A stretch of DNA of 15,128 nucleotides from assembly GCA_035714115.1 (NCBI GenBank), contig DASTMO010000026.1:1-15128 (forward strand), in the 5' to 3' direction. Below the pieces are notes generated by a model. The model did no database searches. It was not told the origin of the DNA and worked only from the letters and a program-made list of their open reading frames with translations. A program made the position numbers and the translations under genes. The DNA is from CAMAVH01 sp035714115 (lineage in GTDB: Bacteria > Pseudomonadota > Alphaproteobacteria > SMXQ01). Positions 1 to 5,591 of the stretch are shown in pieces (position 1 is the first letter of the stretch; each line of letters opens with the position of its first letter).

Positions 1-155
1 AGCCAGGCATGGGCCAGGTGGCCCGAGCGGATGGCGTTGCTGAGGGTGCGCACCAAAGCGTCCTGGCCGACCAACGTCGCGAAACTGTCGGGCCGGTATT
101 TGCGGGCGAGCACCCGATAGGCGGACCCAGCGTTGGCGTTAACGTCGTCGCTCAT
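1..155 (-). CDS. dnaX: DNA polymerase III subunit gamma/tau, N-terminal fragment (cut by window edge)
   Basis: Only the first 51 codons lie in the window; the gene continues beyond position 1. The minus strand from the ATG at 155-153 reads MSDDVNANAGSAYRVLARKY, followed by RPDSFATLVGQDALVRTL and SNAIRSGHLAHAWL. The YRVLARKYRP...F..LVGQ...V.TL.NAI..G...HA.L pattern is the characteristic N-terminus of DnaX, just before its Walker A motif. DnaX is the AAA+ ATPase of the replication clamp loader, which opens the sliding clamp and ties the polymerase cores together. The SRP RNA gene lies 64 bases upstream on the same strand, an arrangement I recall from other alphaproteobacteria, so the two may be co-transcribed. 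The ribosome-binding site is weak (CCAGGCTC before the ATG). Whether a programmed frameshift makes a short gamma form cannot be seen here. Confidence 0.93.
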   Translation of the reverse strand, partial: MSDDVNANAGSAYRVLARKYRPDSFATLVGQDALVRTLSNAIRSGHLAHAW

Positions 156-219
156 GAGCCTGGAATGGATCGGAAGGGTGCGCCGGACAATCAAGAAGAT
201 GGAACGGCGCGAAACGGGT

Positions 220-315
220 GGGAGACTGGACGACGACCCGGATCGAATCTCGTTACGGCTGCTTCCTTCCGGACCTGACCGGGTTGGCGAGGAATCCGTC
301 CACCGCCAGCCTCCC
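220..315 (-). ncRNA. ffs: Signal recognition particle 4.5S RNA (bacterial small type)
   Basis: The minus strand carries the near-invariant SRP domain IV core, GTCAGGTCCGGAAGGAAGCAGCC-type, with its GGAA tetraloop and asymmetric internal loop (plus-strand complement about 254-281). The ends were set by the closing stem: 5' GGGAGGCTGG (from 315) pairs with 3' CCAGTCTCCC (ending at 220), ten pairs including one G-U. A second arm (TGGACGG...ATTC against GATTCGATCC and beyond) extends the hairpin. The resulting length of 96 nt fits the short 4.5S type without an Alu domain. The RNA binds Ffh and FtsY to target membrane and exported proteins co-translationally. It lies directly upstream of dnaX on the same strand. 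Exact ends could differ by a few bases because the precursor is trimmed. Confidence 0.95.
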
Positions 316-321
316 TAGCGG

Positions 322-352
322 ACTATATCAGGTGCGGCGGCGAGAGTCACAA
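322..352 (-). promoter_or_regulatory. Candidate sigma-70 promoter for ffs (and perhaps dnaX)
   Basis: On the minus strand, TATAGT (complement of 322-327) lies seven bases before the inferred 5' end of the SRP RNA at 315. TTGTGA (complement of 347-352) lies 19 bases further upstream. If GATATA is taken as the -10, the spacing to TTGTGA is 17. Position relative to the mature RNA supports it; the hexamer matches are moderate. Confidence 0.45.
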
Positions 353-379
353 GTGCGGGCGTTGAAAATCTCGCGGAAA

Positions 380-388
380 TTATCCACA
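380..388 (+). promoter_or_regulatory. Perfect consensus DnaA-box 9-mer
   Basis: TTATCCACA matches the consensus high-affinity DnaA binding site exactly. It lies in the divergent spacer between ffs-dnaX and the amidotransferase gene, about 65 bases upstream of the SRP RNA. I saw no second box nearby, so this is not an origin; a DnaA-responsive promoter element is possible. A 9-base match can also occur by chance. Confidence 0.4.
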
Positions 389-468
389 TGTTGCCGAGAC
401 TTACGGGCGGTTAAGGCTAATCTGCTGCTATCATCCGCCTCTCAATCGCGACCGTATCATCAGGTTCC

Positions 469-1233
469 ATGGCCAAGCCCGCACGCGCCCCCAAACAAGA
501 CGGCGATCCGACGCCCAAGGACGCGCCGTTGCGCCGCGTCTTGGCATTGCGCCATGTCGCCTTCGAGGATCTCGGCGGTTTCGTGCCGCCGCTGATCCTG
601 CGCGGCTTCGGCGTCCGCTATGTCGATTCGGGCTATGACGCGCTCGATCCGAAGGAGACCGACGCCGCCGACCTGCTGGTCGTGCTCGGCGGCCCGATCG
701 GCGCCAACGACGAAGCCGATTATCCCTGGCTGAAGGACGAGATCGCCGCCATCGAGCGCCGCCTGAAAGCCGGCAAGCCGGTGCTCGGCCTCTGCCTCGG
801 CGCGCAGCTCATCGCCCGCGCGCTCGGCGCCAAAGTTTACCCTAACAAGGTCAAGGAGATCGGCTTCAAGCCGATCACTCTGACCGACGCGGGGCGCGCT
901 TCGTCCCTCGCCGCGCTCGATGGCGCGCCGATCCTGCATTGGCATGGCGACACCTTCGATCTGCCGAAAGATGCCCGCCATCTCGCCAGCACCGACGCCT
1001 GCGCGCACCAAGCCTTCGCCTGGGGCGAACGCGACATCGCGCTGGCGCTGCAATTTCACCCTGAAGGCACGGCGCGCGATCTGGAGCGCTGGTTCGTCGG
1101 CCATGTCGGCGAACTCGCCGCCGAGAAGATTTCCGTGCCGGCGTTGCGCGCCGAAGCGGCGCAGCATGACCGCGCCCTGCGCCTGGCCGGCGCGAAAATG
1201 CTCGTCACATGGCTGAACCAGGTGTTTGCATAA
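469..1233 (+). CDS. Class I glutamine amidotransferase (GMP synthase-like GATase domain protein)
   Basis: This 254-residue cytoplasmic protein is a stand-alone class I (triad) glutamine amidotransferase. The nucleophile elbow GLCLGAQLIA puts the catalytic cysteine at residue 109, and QFHPEG supplies His197 and Glu199. The LLVVLGGPIGANDE segment (about 69-82) is the oxyanion-strand region typical of the GuaA-like branch. There is no synthetase domain, so the acceptor of the ammonia is unknown; members are usually annotated only as glutamine amidotransferase, and some relatives hydrolyse gamma-glutamyl compounds. The start ATG follows a short AGG (461-463); the first ~20 residues are a charged, probably disordered leader. 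Its stop codon overlaps the preferred nudC start (TAATG), which suggests translational coupling. Family is certain; substrate is not. Confidence 0.9.
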   Translation: MAKPARAPKQDGDPTPKDAPLRRVLALRHVAFEDLGGFVPPLILRGFGVRYVDSGYDALDPKETDAADLLVVLGGPIGANDEADYPWLKDEIAAIERRLKAGKPVLGLCLGAQLIARALGAKVYPNKVKEIGFKPITLTDAGRASSLAALDGAPILHWHGDTFDLPKDARHLASTDACAHQAFAWGERDIALALQFHPEGTARDLERWFVGHVGELAAEKISVPALRAEAAQHDRALRLAGAKMLVTWLNQVFA

Positions 1234-2201
1234 TGCGCCCTAACATCTTTGCCGGCGATGAGTTGGATCGCGTGGGCGTCGAGCGCAAAGACCCGCTCTG
1301 GGTCGAAGCGCAATTCAAGGCCGCCGACACGCGCGTGCTGCCGCTCTGGCGCAACAGCAATTTCGTGCTGCAGCCGGCGAGCGACTCGGCGGAAGGCGGC
1401 GGCGACGTGCCGCCGAGCCTGCTGCTGCTCGATGTCGCTACGGTCCGCAGGCTGGCGCCCGATGCCGACATGATCCTGCTCGGCGTGAACCGCCAGGGCG
1501 AGACGCGCTTCGCCGTCGACATCTCGCATCTGCCGACGCCGCTCGACGATCTCGGCCTGCCCGACGCCAAGACCGGCGATTTGCGCGATCTCGCCGGCAG
1601 CCTCAGCCATGCCGACAGCGCCATGCTGGCCCAGGCGCGCGCGCTGATCCAATGGCACGCGGCGCACAGACATTGCGCCAAATGCGGCGCGAAGTCGGAA
1701 AGCCGCGAGGGCGGCCATGTCCGCCTCTGCACGAATGCCGATTGCGGCGCGCATCATTTCCCGCGCACCGATCCGGCCGTGATCATGCTGGTGACCAACG
1801 GCGAGCGCTGCCTGCTGGCGCGCCGCGCCGGCAACCCGCAGCCGATGTATTCGACGCTGGCCGGTTTCGTCGAGCCGGCCGAGAGCTTGGAAGAGGCCGT
1901 GGCACGCGAAGTGCTGGAAGAGGTCGGCCTGCGCGTCGACACAGTGACCTATCAATCTTCGCAGCCCTGGCCCTTCCCGGCCCAGCTGATGCTCGGCTTT
2001 CGCGCCGAGACGCGCGACGAGGATTTCCGCCTGCAGGAAGACGAGATCATGGACGCGCGCTGGCTCACGCGCGCCGACGTGAAGCGCATTCTCGATGCGG
2101 AAACGCGGGGCGAGGCGGCGCTGTTCGACGGCACCGAAGTGCGCATGGCGCGGCCGATCTCGATCGCGCGTCGTCTCGTGACCGAATGGGCAGAAGAATA
2201 A
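1233..2201 (+). CDS. nudC: NAD+ diphosphatase (Nudix hydrolase, NudC type)
   Basis: This 322-residue enzyme is predicted to split NAD(H) into NMN(H) and AMP; NudC proteins also remove NAD caps from RNA 5' ends. All three family marks are visible: a four-cysteine zinc ribbon (C148, C151, C166, C171 in HCAKCG...LCTNADCG), a complete Nudix box at about 211-233 (GFVEPAE-x7-REVLEEVGL), and the NudC-specific SQPWPFP motif at about 243-249. The N-terminal ~140 residues match the variable NudC N-terminal domain. I chose the ATG at 1233 because it forms a TAATG overlap with the amidotransferase stop and begins MRPNIFAG, as in relatives. An in-frame ATG at 1209 would add eight residues and overlap the upstream gene by 25 bases. 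It converges on pheA across about 30 bases. Confidence 0.95.
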   Translation: MRPNIFAGDELDRVGVERKDPLWVEAQFKAADTRVLPLWRNSNFVLQPASDSAEGGGDVPPSLLLLDVATVRRLAPDADMILLGVNRQGETRFAVDISHLPTPLDDLGLPDAKTGDLRDLAGSLSHADSAMLAQARALIQWHAAHRHCAKCGAKSESREGGHVRLCTNADCGAHHFPRTDPAVIMLVTNGERCLLARRAGNPQPMYSTLAGFVEPAESLEEAVAREVLEEVGLRVDTVTYQSSQPWPFPAQLMLGFRAETRDEDFRLQEDEIMDARWLTRADVKRILDAETRGEAALFDGTEVRMARPISIARRLVTEWAEE

Positions 2202-2238
2202 GCCTTAGCGGCGCTGTTTCGCTTTGTAGCGGCTAGGC
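2202..2238. terminator. Imperfect hairpin between convergent nudC and pheA
   Basis: Straight after the nudC stop, GCC(T)TAGC and CGCT pair with AGCG and GCTAGGC across a 12-base loop; a bulged T and two unpaired Gs interrupt the stem. The right arm includes the pheA stop codon. It could act as a two-way termination structure, but there is no U-tract on either strand, so the call is weak. Confidence 0.3.
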
Positions 2239-3123
2239 GCGCTTGCGCGCCCTGTAACGAAAGCTGTGAGCGGGATAGACGCCCATGATGCGCAGCTCGT
2301 CGGAGAAGAAGCGCAACTCGTCAAGCGCCAGTTTCACCGCCGGATCGGCCGGATGGCCCTCGATGTCGGCATAGAACATGCTGACGTCGAAACTGCCGGC
2401 GCGAATGTAGCTTTCCAGCTTGGTCATGTTGACGCCGTTGGTAGCGAAGCCGCCCATCGCCTTGTAGAGGGCGGCGGGAATGTTGCGCACCTGGAACAGC
2501 AGCGAGGTCATGACCGGGCCGTTCTTGAGACCCGGATCGACCGGCTCGCGGCTCAACACGATGAAGCGCGTGGTGTTGTGCGCGGCATCCTCGATGTTGG
2601 TCTTGAGGATCTTCAAGCCGTAGATCTTCGCCGCCAGGGTCGAGGCGATCGCCGCTTCGGTCGGATCGTTGCGCTCGGCCAATTCCGCCGCCGAGCCCGC
2701 CGTGTCGGCATGCACGATGGCTTTAAGGCCCATCTTGCGGATGAACTTGCGGCATTGCGACAGCGCATGGATATGGCTGCGAACGATCTTGATGCTCTTG
2801 AGCGTCGCGCCTTCCGGCGCCAACAGGCAATGTTCGACGCGCTGGAAATGCTCGCCGACGATATGCAGCTTGGTGGCGTGCGGAATGAGCTGATGGATGT
2901 CGGCGACGCGCCCCGCGACCGAATTCTCGATCGGGATCATCGCGAGCTTCACCTTGCCGCGCTCGAGCGCCGCGAAGGTTTCCTCGAAGTTTTCCGTCGG
3001 CAAGGTGGCAAGCTTGGGGAAGACCTCGCGGCAGGCGAGATCGGAATAGGCGCCGGGCAGCCCCTGGAAGGCGACGGACTTGTTCGGGTCGACTTTCGTC
3101 GTTTTCGCGGTGCGTTTGGCCAT
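2233..3123 (-). CDS. pheA: Prephenate dehydratase (monofunctional, with ACT domain)
   Basis: This 296-residue enzyme converts prephenate to phenylpyruvate, the committed step to phenylalanine. The catalytic domain runs from about residue 16 (VAFQGLPGAYSDLAC) to 195 and includes PIENSVAGRV (64-73) and the catalytic HNTTRF (182-187, Thr185-Arg-Phe). A C-terminal ACT domain (about 203-282) should sense phenylalanine. There is no chorismate mutase domain, unlike the E. coli P-protein. In the ACT domain the usual GALV and ESRP effector motifs read AALY and ESYI, a form I recall from other alphaproteobacteria. The gene starts two bases after the kdsB stop (TAATCATG), so kdsB-pheA is one transcription unit. 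The basic C-terminus (RYRARKRA) is encoded across a GC-rich palindrome. Confidence 0.96.
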   Translation of the reverse strand: MAKRTAKTTKVDPNKSVAFQGLPGAYSDLACREVFPKLATLPTENFEETFAALERGKVKLAMIPIENSVAGRVADIHQLIPHATKLHIVGEHFQRVEHCLLAPEGATLKSIKIVRSHIHALSQCRKFIRKMGLKAIVHADTAGSAAELAERNDPTEAAIASTLAAKIYGLKILKTNIEDAAHNTTRFIVLSREPVDPGLKNGPVMTSLLFQVRNIPAALYKAMGGFATNGVNMTKLESYIRAGSFDVSMFYADIEGHPADPAVKLALDELRFFSDELRIMGVYPAHSFRYRARKRA

Positions 3124-3125
3124 GA

Positions 3126-3887
3126 TTACGCCAGCAATTTCCGAGCTTTTTCGAGGTCGGCCGGAGTATCGACGCCGAGCGGAACGGTGTCAACGAAGGC
3201 GACCTCGATGCGCATCCCCGCTTCCAGGGCGCGCAGCTGCTCGAGCTTCTCGCGCTTTTCCAGCGCAGACGGCGGCAGCGCGACGAAACGCTCCAGCGCG
3301 TCGCGGCGATAAGCGTAAAGGCCGATGTGATGATAAAGCGGGCCGTCGCCGTGCGGCGCGGTGGCGCGGGTGAAATAGAGCGCGCGGCCTCCGCTATTCT
3401 TCGCATTGGAACTGACCACGGCCTTCACGACGTTGGGGTCCGTCCGCTCGTGCGGATCCTTGATGGCGCAGGCGAGCGTGGAGAGATCCACCGCCGGATC
3501 GGCCAGCAGCTCGAAGGCCGCGCGCGGCAGGGCGGCATCCAGGGTCGGCAGGTCGCCCTGCAGGTTGACGATGGAATCGAACTCGCACCTAGGGTCGATC
3601 TTGTTCAGCGCCTCGAAAATGCGGTCCGAGCCGGACGGATGGTTGGGGTCGGTCATCACCGCCTCGCCGCCGGCCTTCTTGACCGCCTCGAAGATCGGCG
3701 CGTCGCCGCAAGCCACCACCACCGGGCCGAGCCCGGCTTCCATCGCCCGGCGCCAGACCTGGACGATCATGGGCAGGCCATGCAGATCGGCCAGGGGCTT
3801 GTCGGGCAGGCGGGTCGAGGCCAGGCGCGACGGGATCAGCACGAGGGGCTTTTGAGGGGCGGGGCGGGCGACGGGCGCGGCGGACAT
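3126..3887 (-). CDS. kdsB: 3-deoxy-manno-octulosonate cytidylyltransferase (CMP-Kdo synthetase)
   Basis: KdsB activates Kdo with CTP to give CMP-Kdo, the donor for the inner core of lipopolysaccharide, in the cytoplasm. The 253-residue product shows the family motifs in order: PSRLASTRLPDKPLADL (19-35, nucleotide loop), VVVACGD (56-62), HPSGSDR (83-89), NLQGDLP (108-114), HIGLYAYRRDAL (187-198), LEQLRALEAG (215-224) and GVDTPADLEKA (238-248). Usual length is about 248. I prefer the ATG at 3887; an upstream in-frame GTG at 3941 would give 271 residues with an acidic, proline-containing leader that does not resemble the family. Neither start has a strong ribosome-binding site. The stop is two bases before pheA, and the gene is divergent from cycM. 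Confidence 0.95.
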   Translation of the reverse strand: MSAAPVARPAPQKPLVLIPSRLASTRLPDKPLADLHGLPMIVQVWRRAMEAGLGPVVVACGDAPIFEAVKKAGGEAVMTDPNHPSGSDRIFEALNKIDPRCEFDSIVNLQGDLPTLDAALPRAAFELLADPAVDLSTLACAIKDPHERTDPNVVKAVVSSNAKNSGGRALYFTRATAPHGDGPLYHHIGLYAYRRDALERFVALPPSALEKREKLEQLRALEAGMRIEVAFVDTVPLGVDTPADLEKARKLLA

Positions 3888-3970
3888 GGGAAACCGGGGA
3901 AAATCCAGGGAATCGGGGGCCGTATCAGGGGTCGCCGGCACCTTAACCCGCCCCTCGGCCCGGCGGAACG

Positions 3971-3999
3971 GGCTTGTTGCCCCGCCCGGGCGGCAAGCC
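3971..3999. other. Hairpin in the kdsB-cycM divergent spacer
   Basis: GGCTT at 3971-3975 pairs with AAGCC at 3995-3999, with an inner GCC/GGC pairing around a GC-rich loop and a three-base bulge. It lies upstream of both genes and could be part of the kdsB leader or an operator. In such GC-rich DNA it may have no function. Confidence 0.25.
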
Positions 4000-4046
4000 T
4001 TTGGCGCAGCGGCCTTTTCTTACCTACTCCCGGCCCCTCCAAAGGG

Positions 4047-4075
4047 TTGAACCGGGCGGCCTTCGGGACTAATCT
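4047..4075 (+). promoter_or_regulatory. Candidate sigma-70 promoter for cycM
   Basis: TTGAAC (4047-4052) and TAATCT (4070-4075) are separated by 17 bases. A start near 4082 would leave a leader of about 80 bases before the cycM ATG. The spacing is ideal and the -35 fair; the -10 is weak. Confidence 0.35.
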
Positions 4076-4161
4076 CCGCCCCGCCCGGACAGGCCGCTCC
4101 GCAAGGATGCGCCCGGCCGGCCGCGCTTCGTCACCCAGACGCTTTCTCCGGAGCTCTCTCA

Positions 4162-4707
4162 ATGTCCTCGTTCGAGTGGAACAAGATCATCGGCGCCGTC
4201 CTGGTCGCTCTTCTGGCGATCAAGACCTTCGACATCGTCGGCAATGCCGCCGTGGCGCCCCACAAGCTCGAACAGAACGTCTATGTCGTCGAGGGCGTCG
4301 AAGCCGCCGCCGCGCCGGCCGGGGCCGCCGCTCCCGCCGCCAAGGAACTTGAGCCGGTCGGCCCGCTGCTCGCCGCCGCCAACGTCGAGGCCGGCAAGAA
4401 GGCCGCCGCCAAGTGCGCCACCTGCCACAGCTTCGAGAAGGGCGGCGCCAACAAGGTCGGCCCGAACCTCTGGAACATCGTGAACAACAAGCATGCCCAC
4501 GCCGATGGCTTCGCCTATTCCTCGGCGATGCAGGCCAAGTCGGCCGAGCCGTGGGGCTACGAGGACATCAACCACTTCATCGCCAGCCCGCGCACCTATC
4601 TGCCGGGCACCAAGATGTCCTTCGCCGGCGTCGCCAAGGCCAGCGAGCGCGCCGACATCATCGCTTATCTGCGTTCGCTCAGCGACAGCCCGGTCGCCCT
4701 GCCGTAA
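4162..4707 (+). CDS. cycM: Membrane-anchored class I cytochrome c (CycM/c552 type)
   Basis: This 181-residue protein has an N-terminal membrane segment (about 8-28, IIGAVLVALLAIKTFDIVGN) without a clear signal-peptidase site, so it is probably an uncleaved anchor with the rest in the periplasm. An Ala/Pro-rich tether (about 46-62) follows, then a cytochrome c domain with haem-attachment motif CATCH (C85, C88, H89) and probable axial Met152 in GTKMSF. GPNLWNIV and a C-terminal ADIIAYLRSLSD helix are typical of class I cytochromes. Bradyrhizobium CycM, the closest family I recognise, passes electrons from the bc1 complex to an aa3 oxidase. GGAG about ten bases upstream supports the start. The HisN-like gene follows after 19 bases. 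Confidence 0.92.
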   Translation: MSSFEWNKIIGAVLVALLAIKTFDIVGNAAVAPHKLEQNVYVVEGVEAAAAPAGAAAPAAKELEPVGPLLAAANVEAGKKAAAKCATCHSFEKGGANKVGPNLWNIVNNKHAHADGFAYSSAMQAKSAEPWGYEDINHFIASPRTYLPGTKMSFAGVAKASERADIIAYLRSLSDSPVALP

Positions 4708-4726
4708 GGCGGGCGCGCGAGCCGCG

Positions 4727-5509
4727 ATGAGCGCCGATCTCGCGCCCTTTATCAGCCTTGCGGAGAAACTCGCGGAGCAGAGCGGCGAGATTCTCCGCCG
4801 CTACTTCCGCAAGCCCATCGAAGTCGACGACAAGTCCGACGACAGCCCGGTGACGATCGCCGACCGCGAGGTCGAGCAGACGCTGCGCGCCGCGATTTCC
4901 AAGGCCTTCCCCGACCACGGCATCCTCGGCGAGGAATTCGGCTCGCATAAGCTGGATGCCGAGTATGTCTGGGTGCTCGATCCGATCGACGGCACCAAAT
5001 CCTTCATCACCGGCAAGGCGACCTTCGGCACGCTCATCGCGCTGTGCCGGAGCGGCGCGCCCGTCGTCGGCGTCATCGACCAGCCGATCATCAAGGAACG
5101 CTGGCTCGGCGCCGAAGGCCGCTGCAGCACCTTCAACGGCGATCCGATCAAGACGCGCACGGGCGTGAAGCTGGCCGACGCGCTGCTCTACGCCACCACG
5201 CCGCAGATGTTCGTCGACGGCGATCTCGCCGACTTCGCCCGCCTGACCACCCATGTGAAGCACCCGCTCTACGGCGCGGATTGCTACGCCTACGGCCTGC
5301 TGGCCTCCGGCTTCACCGATCTCGTCTGCGAAGCCTCGCTCAAGCCCTACGATTATTGCGCCCTGGTTCCCGTGGTCGCCGGCGCCGGCGGCGTCATCAC
5401 CGATTGGGACGGCCAGCCGCTGACCATCGCCTCCGGCCCCCGCGTGCTGGCCGCCGGCGACGCGCCGCTGCATGCCCAGGCGCTCGCCACCTTGCGCGGC
5501 CACGCCTGA
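4727..5509 (+). CDS. hisN: Inositol monophosphatase-family phosphatase, probable histidinol-phosphatase
   Basis: This 260-residue Mg2+-dependent phosphatase has the family metal and catalytic motifs: SPVTIADREVE (40-50), GILGEEFG (65-72, Glu69/Glu70), WVLDPIDGTKSF (82-93, with Asp85, Asp88 and Thr90) and a C-terminal Asp209 in KPYDYCALVPVVAGAGG. Sequences of this type (GILGEEFG, ADCYAYGLLASG) are generally annotated as histidinol-phosphatase, the penultimate step of histidine synthesis; myo-inositol monophosphatase and 3'(2'),5'-bisphosphate nucleotidase are the alternatives. No other his gene is nearby, so context does not decide. The ATG at 4727 lies 19 bases after cycM. A longer in-frame reading from 4493 exists but runs through cycM in another frame and is not real. 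The family call is secure, the substrate probable. Confidence 0.85.
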   Translation: MSADLAPFISLAEKLAEQSGEILRRYFRKPIEVDDKSDDSPVTIADREVEQTLRAAISKAFPDHGILGEEFGSHKLDAEYVWVLDPIDGTKSFITGKATFGTLIALCRSGAPVVGVIDQPIIKERWLGAEGRCSTFNGDPIKTRTGVKLADALLYATTPQMFVDGDLADFARLTTHVKHPLYGADCYAYGLLASGFTDLVCEASLKPYDYCALVPVVAGAGGVITDWDGQPLTIASGPRVLAAGDAPLHAQALATLRGHA

Positions 5510-5591
5510 CGCGCCACGCGCGCGCTTTCTTGATCGTGCCGCCGCCGTTTCCCGGCTTGCGGCTTCATCGGCCGGGCGGCACACTTCCCGC

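Noticed and set aside
2236..2251. Near-perfect palindrome GGCGCGCTTGCGCGCC
   Set aside because: It lies inside the pheA C-terminal codons (Arg/Lys/Ala), has a two-base loop too tight for a good hairpin and no T-tract.
2266..3312. 348-codon plus-strand reading frame opposite pheA and kdsB
   Set aside because: It is antisense to two well-supported enzymes, has Arg/Gly/Ala-rich composition without domains, and reflects stop-poor GC-rich antisense frames.
5472..5591. Earlier ATG start for yejA
   Set aside because: It would put 40 charged residues before the signal peptide and overlap hisN by 38 bases; GTG at 5592 fits export.
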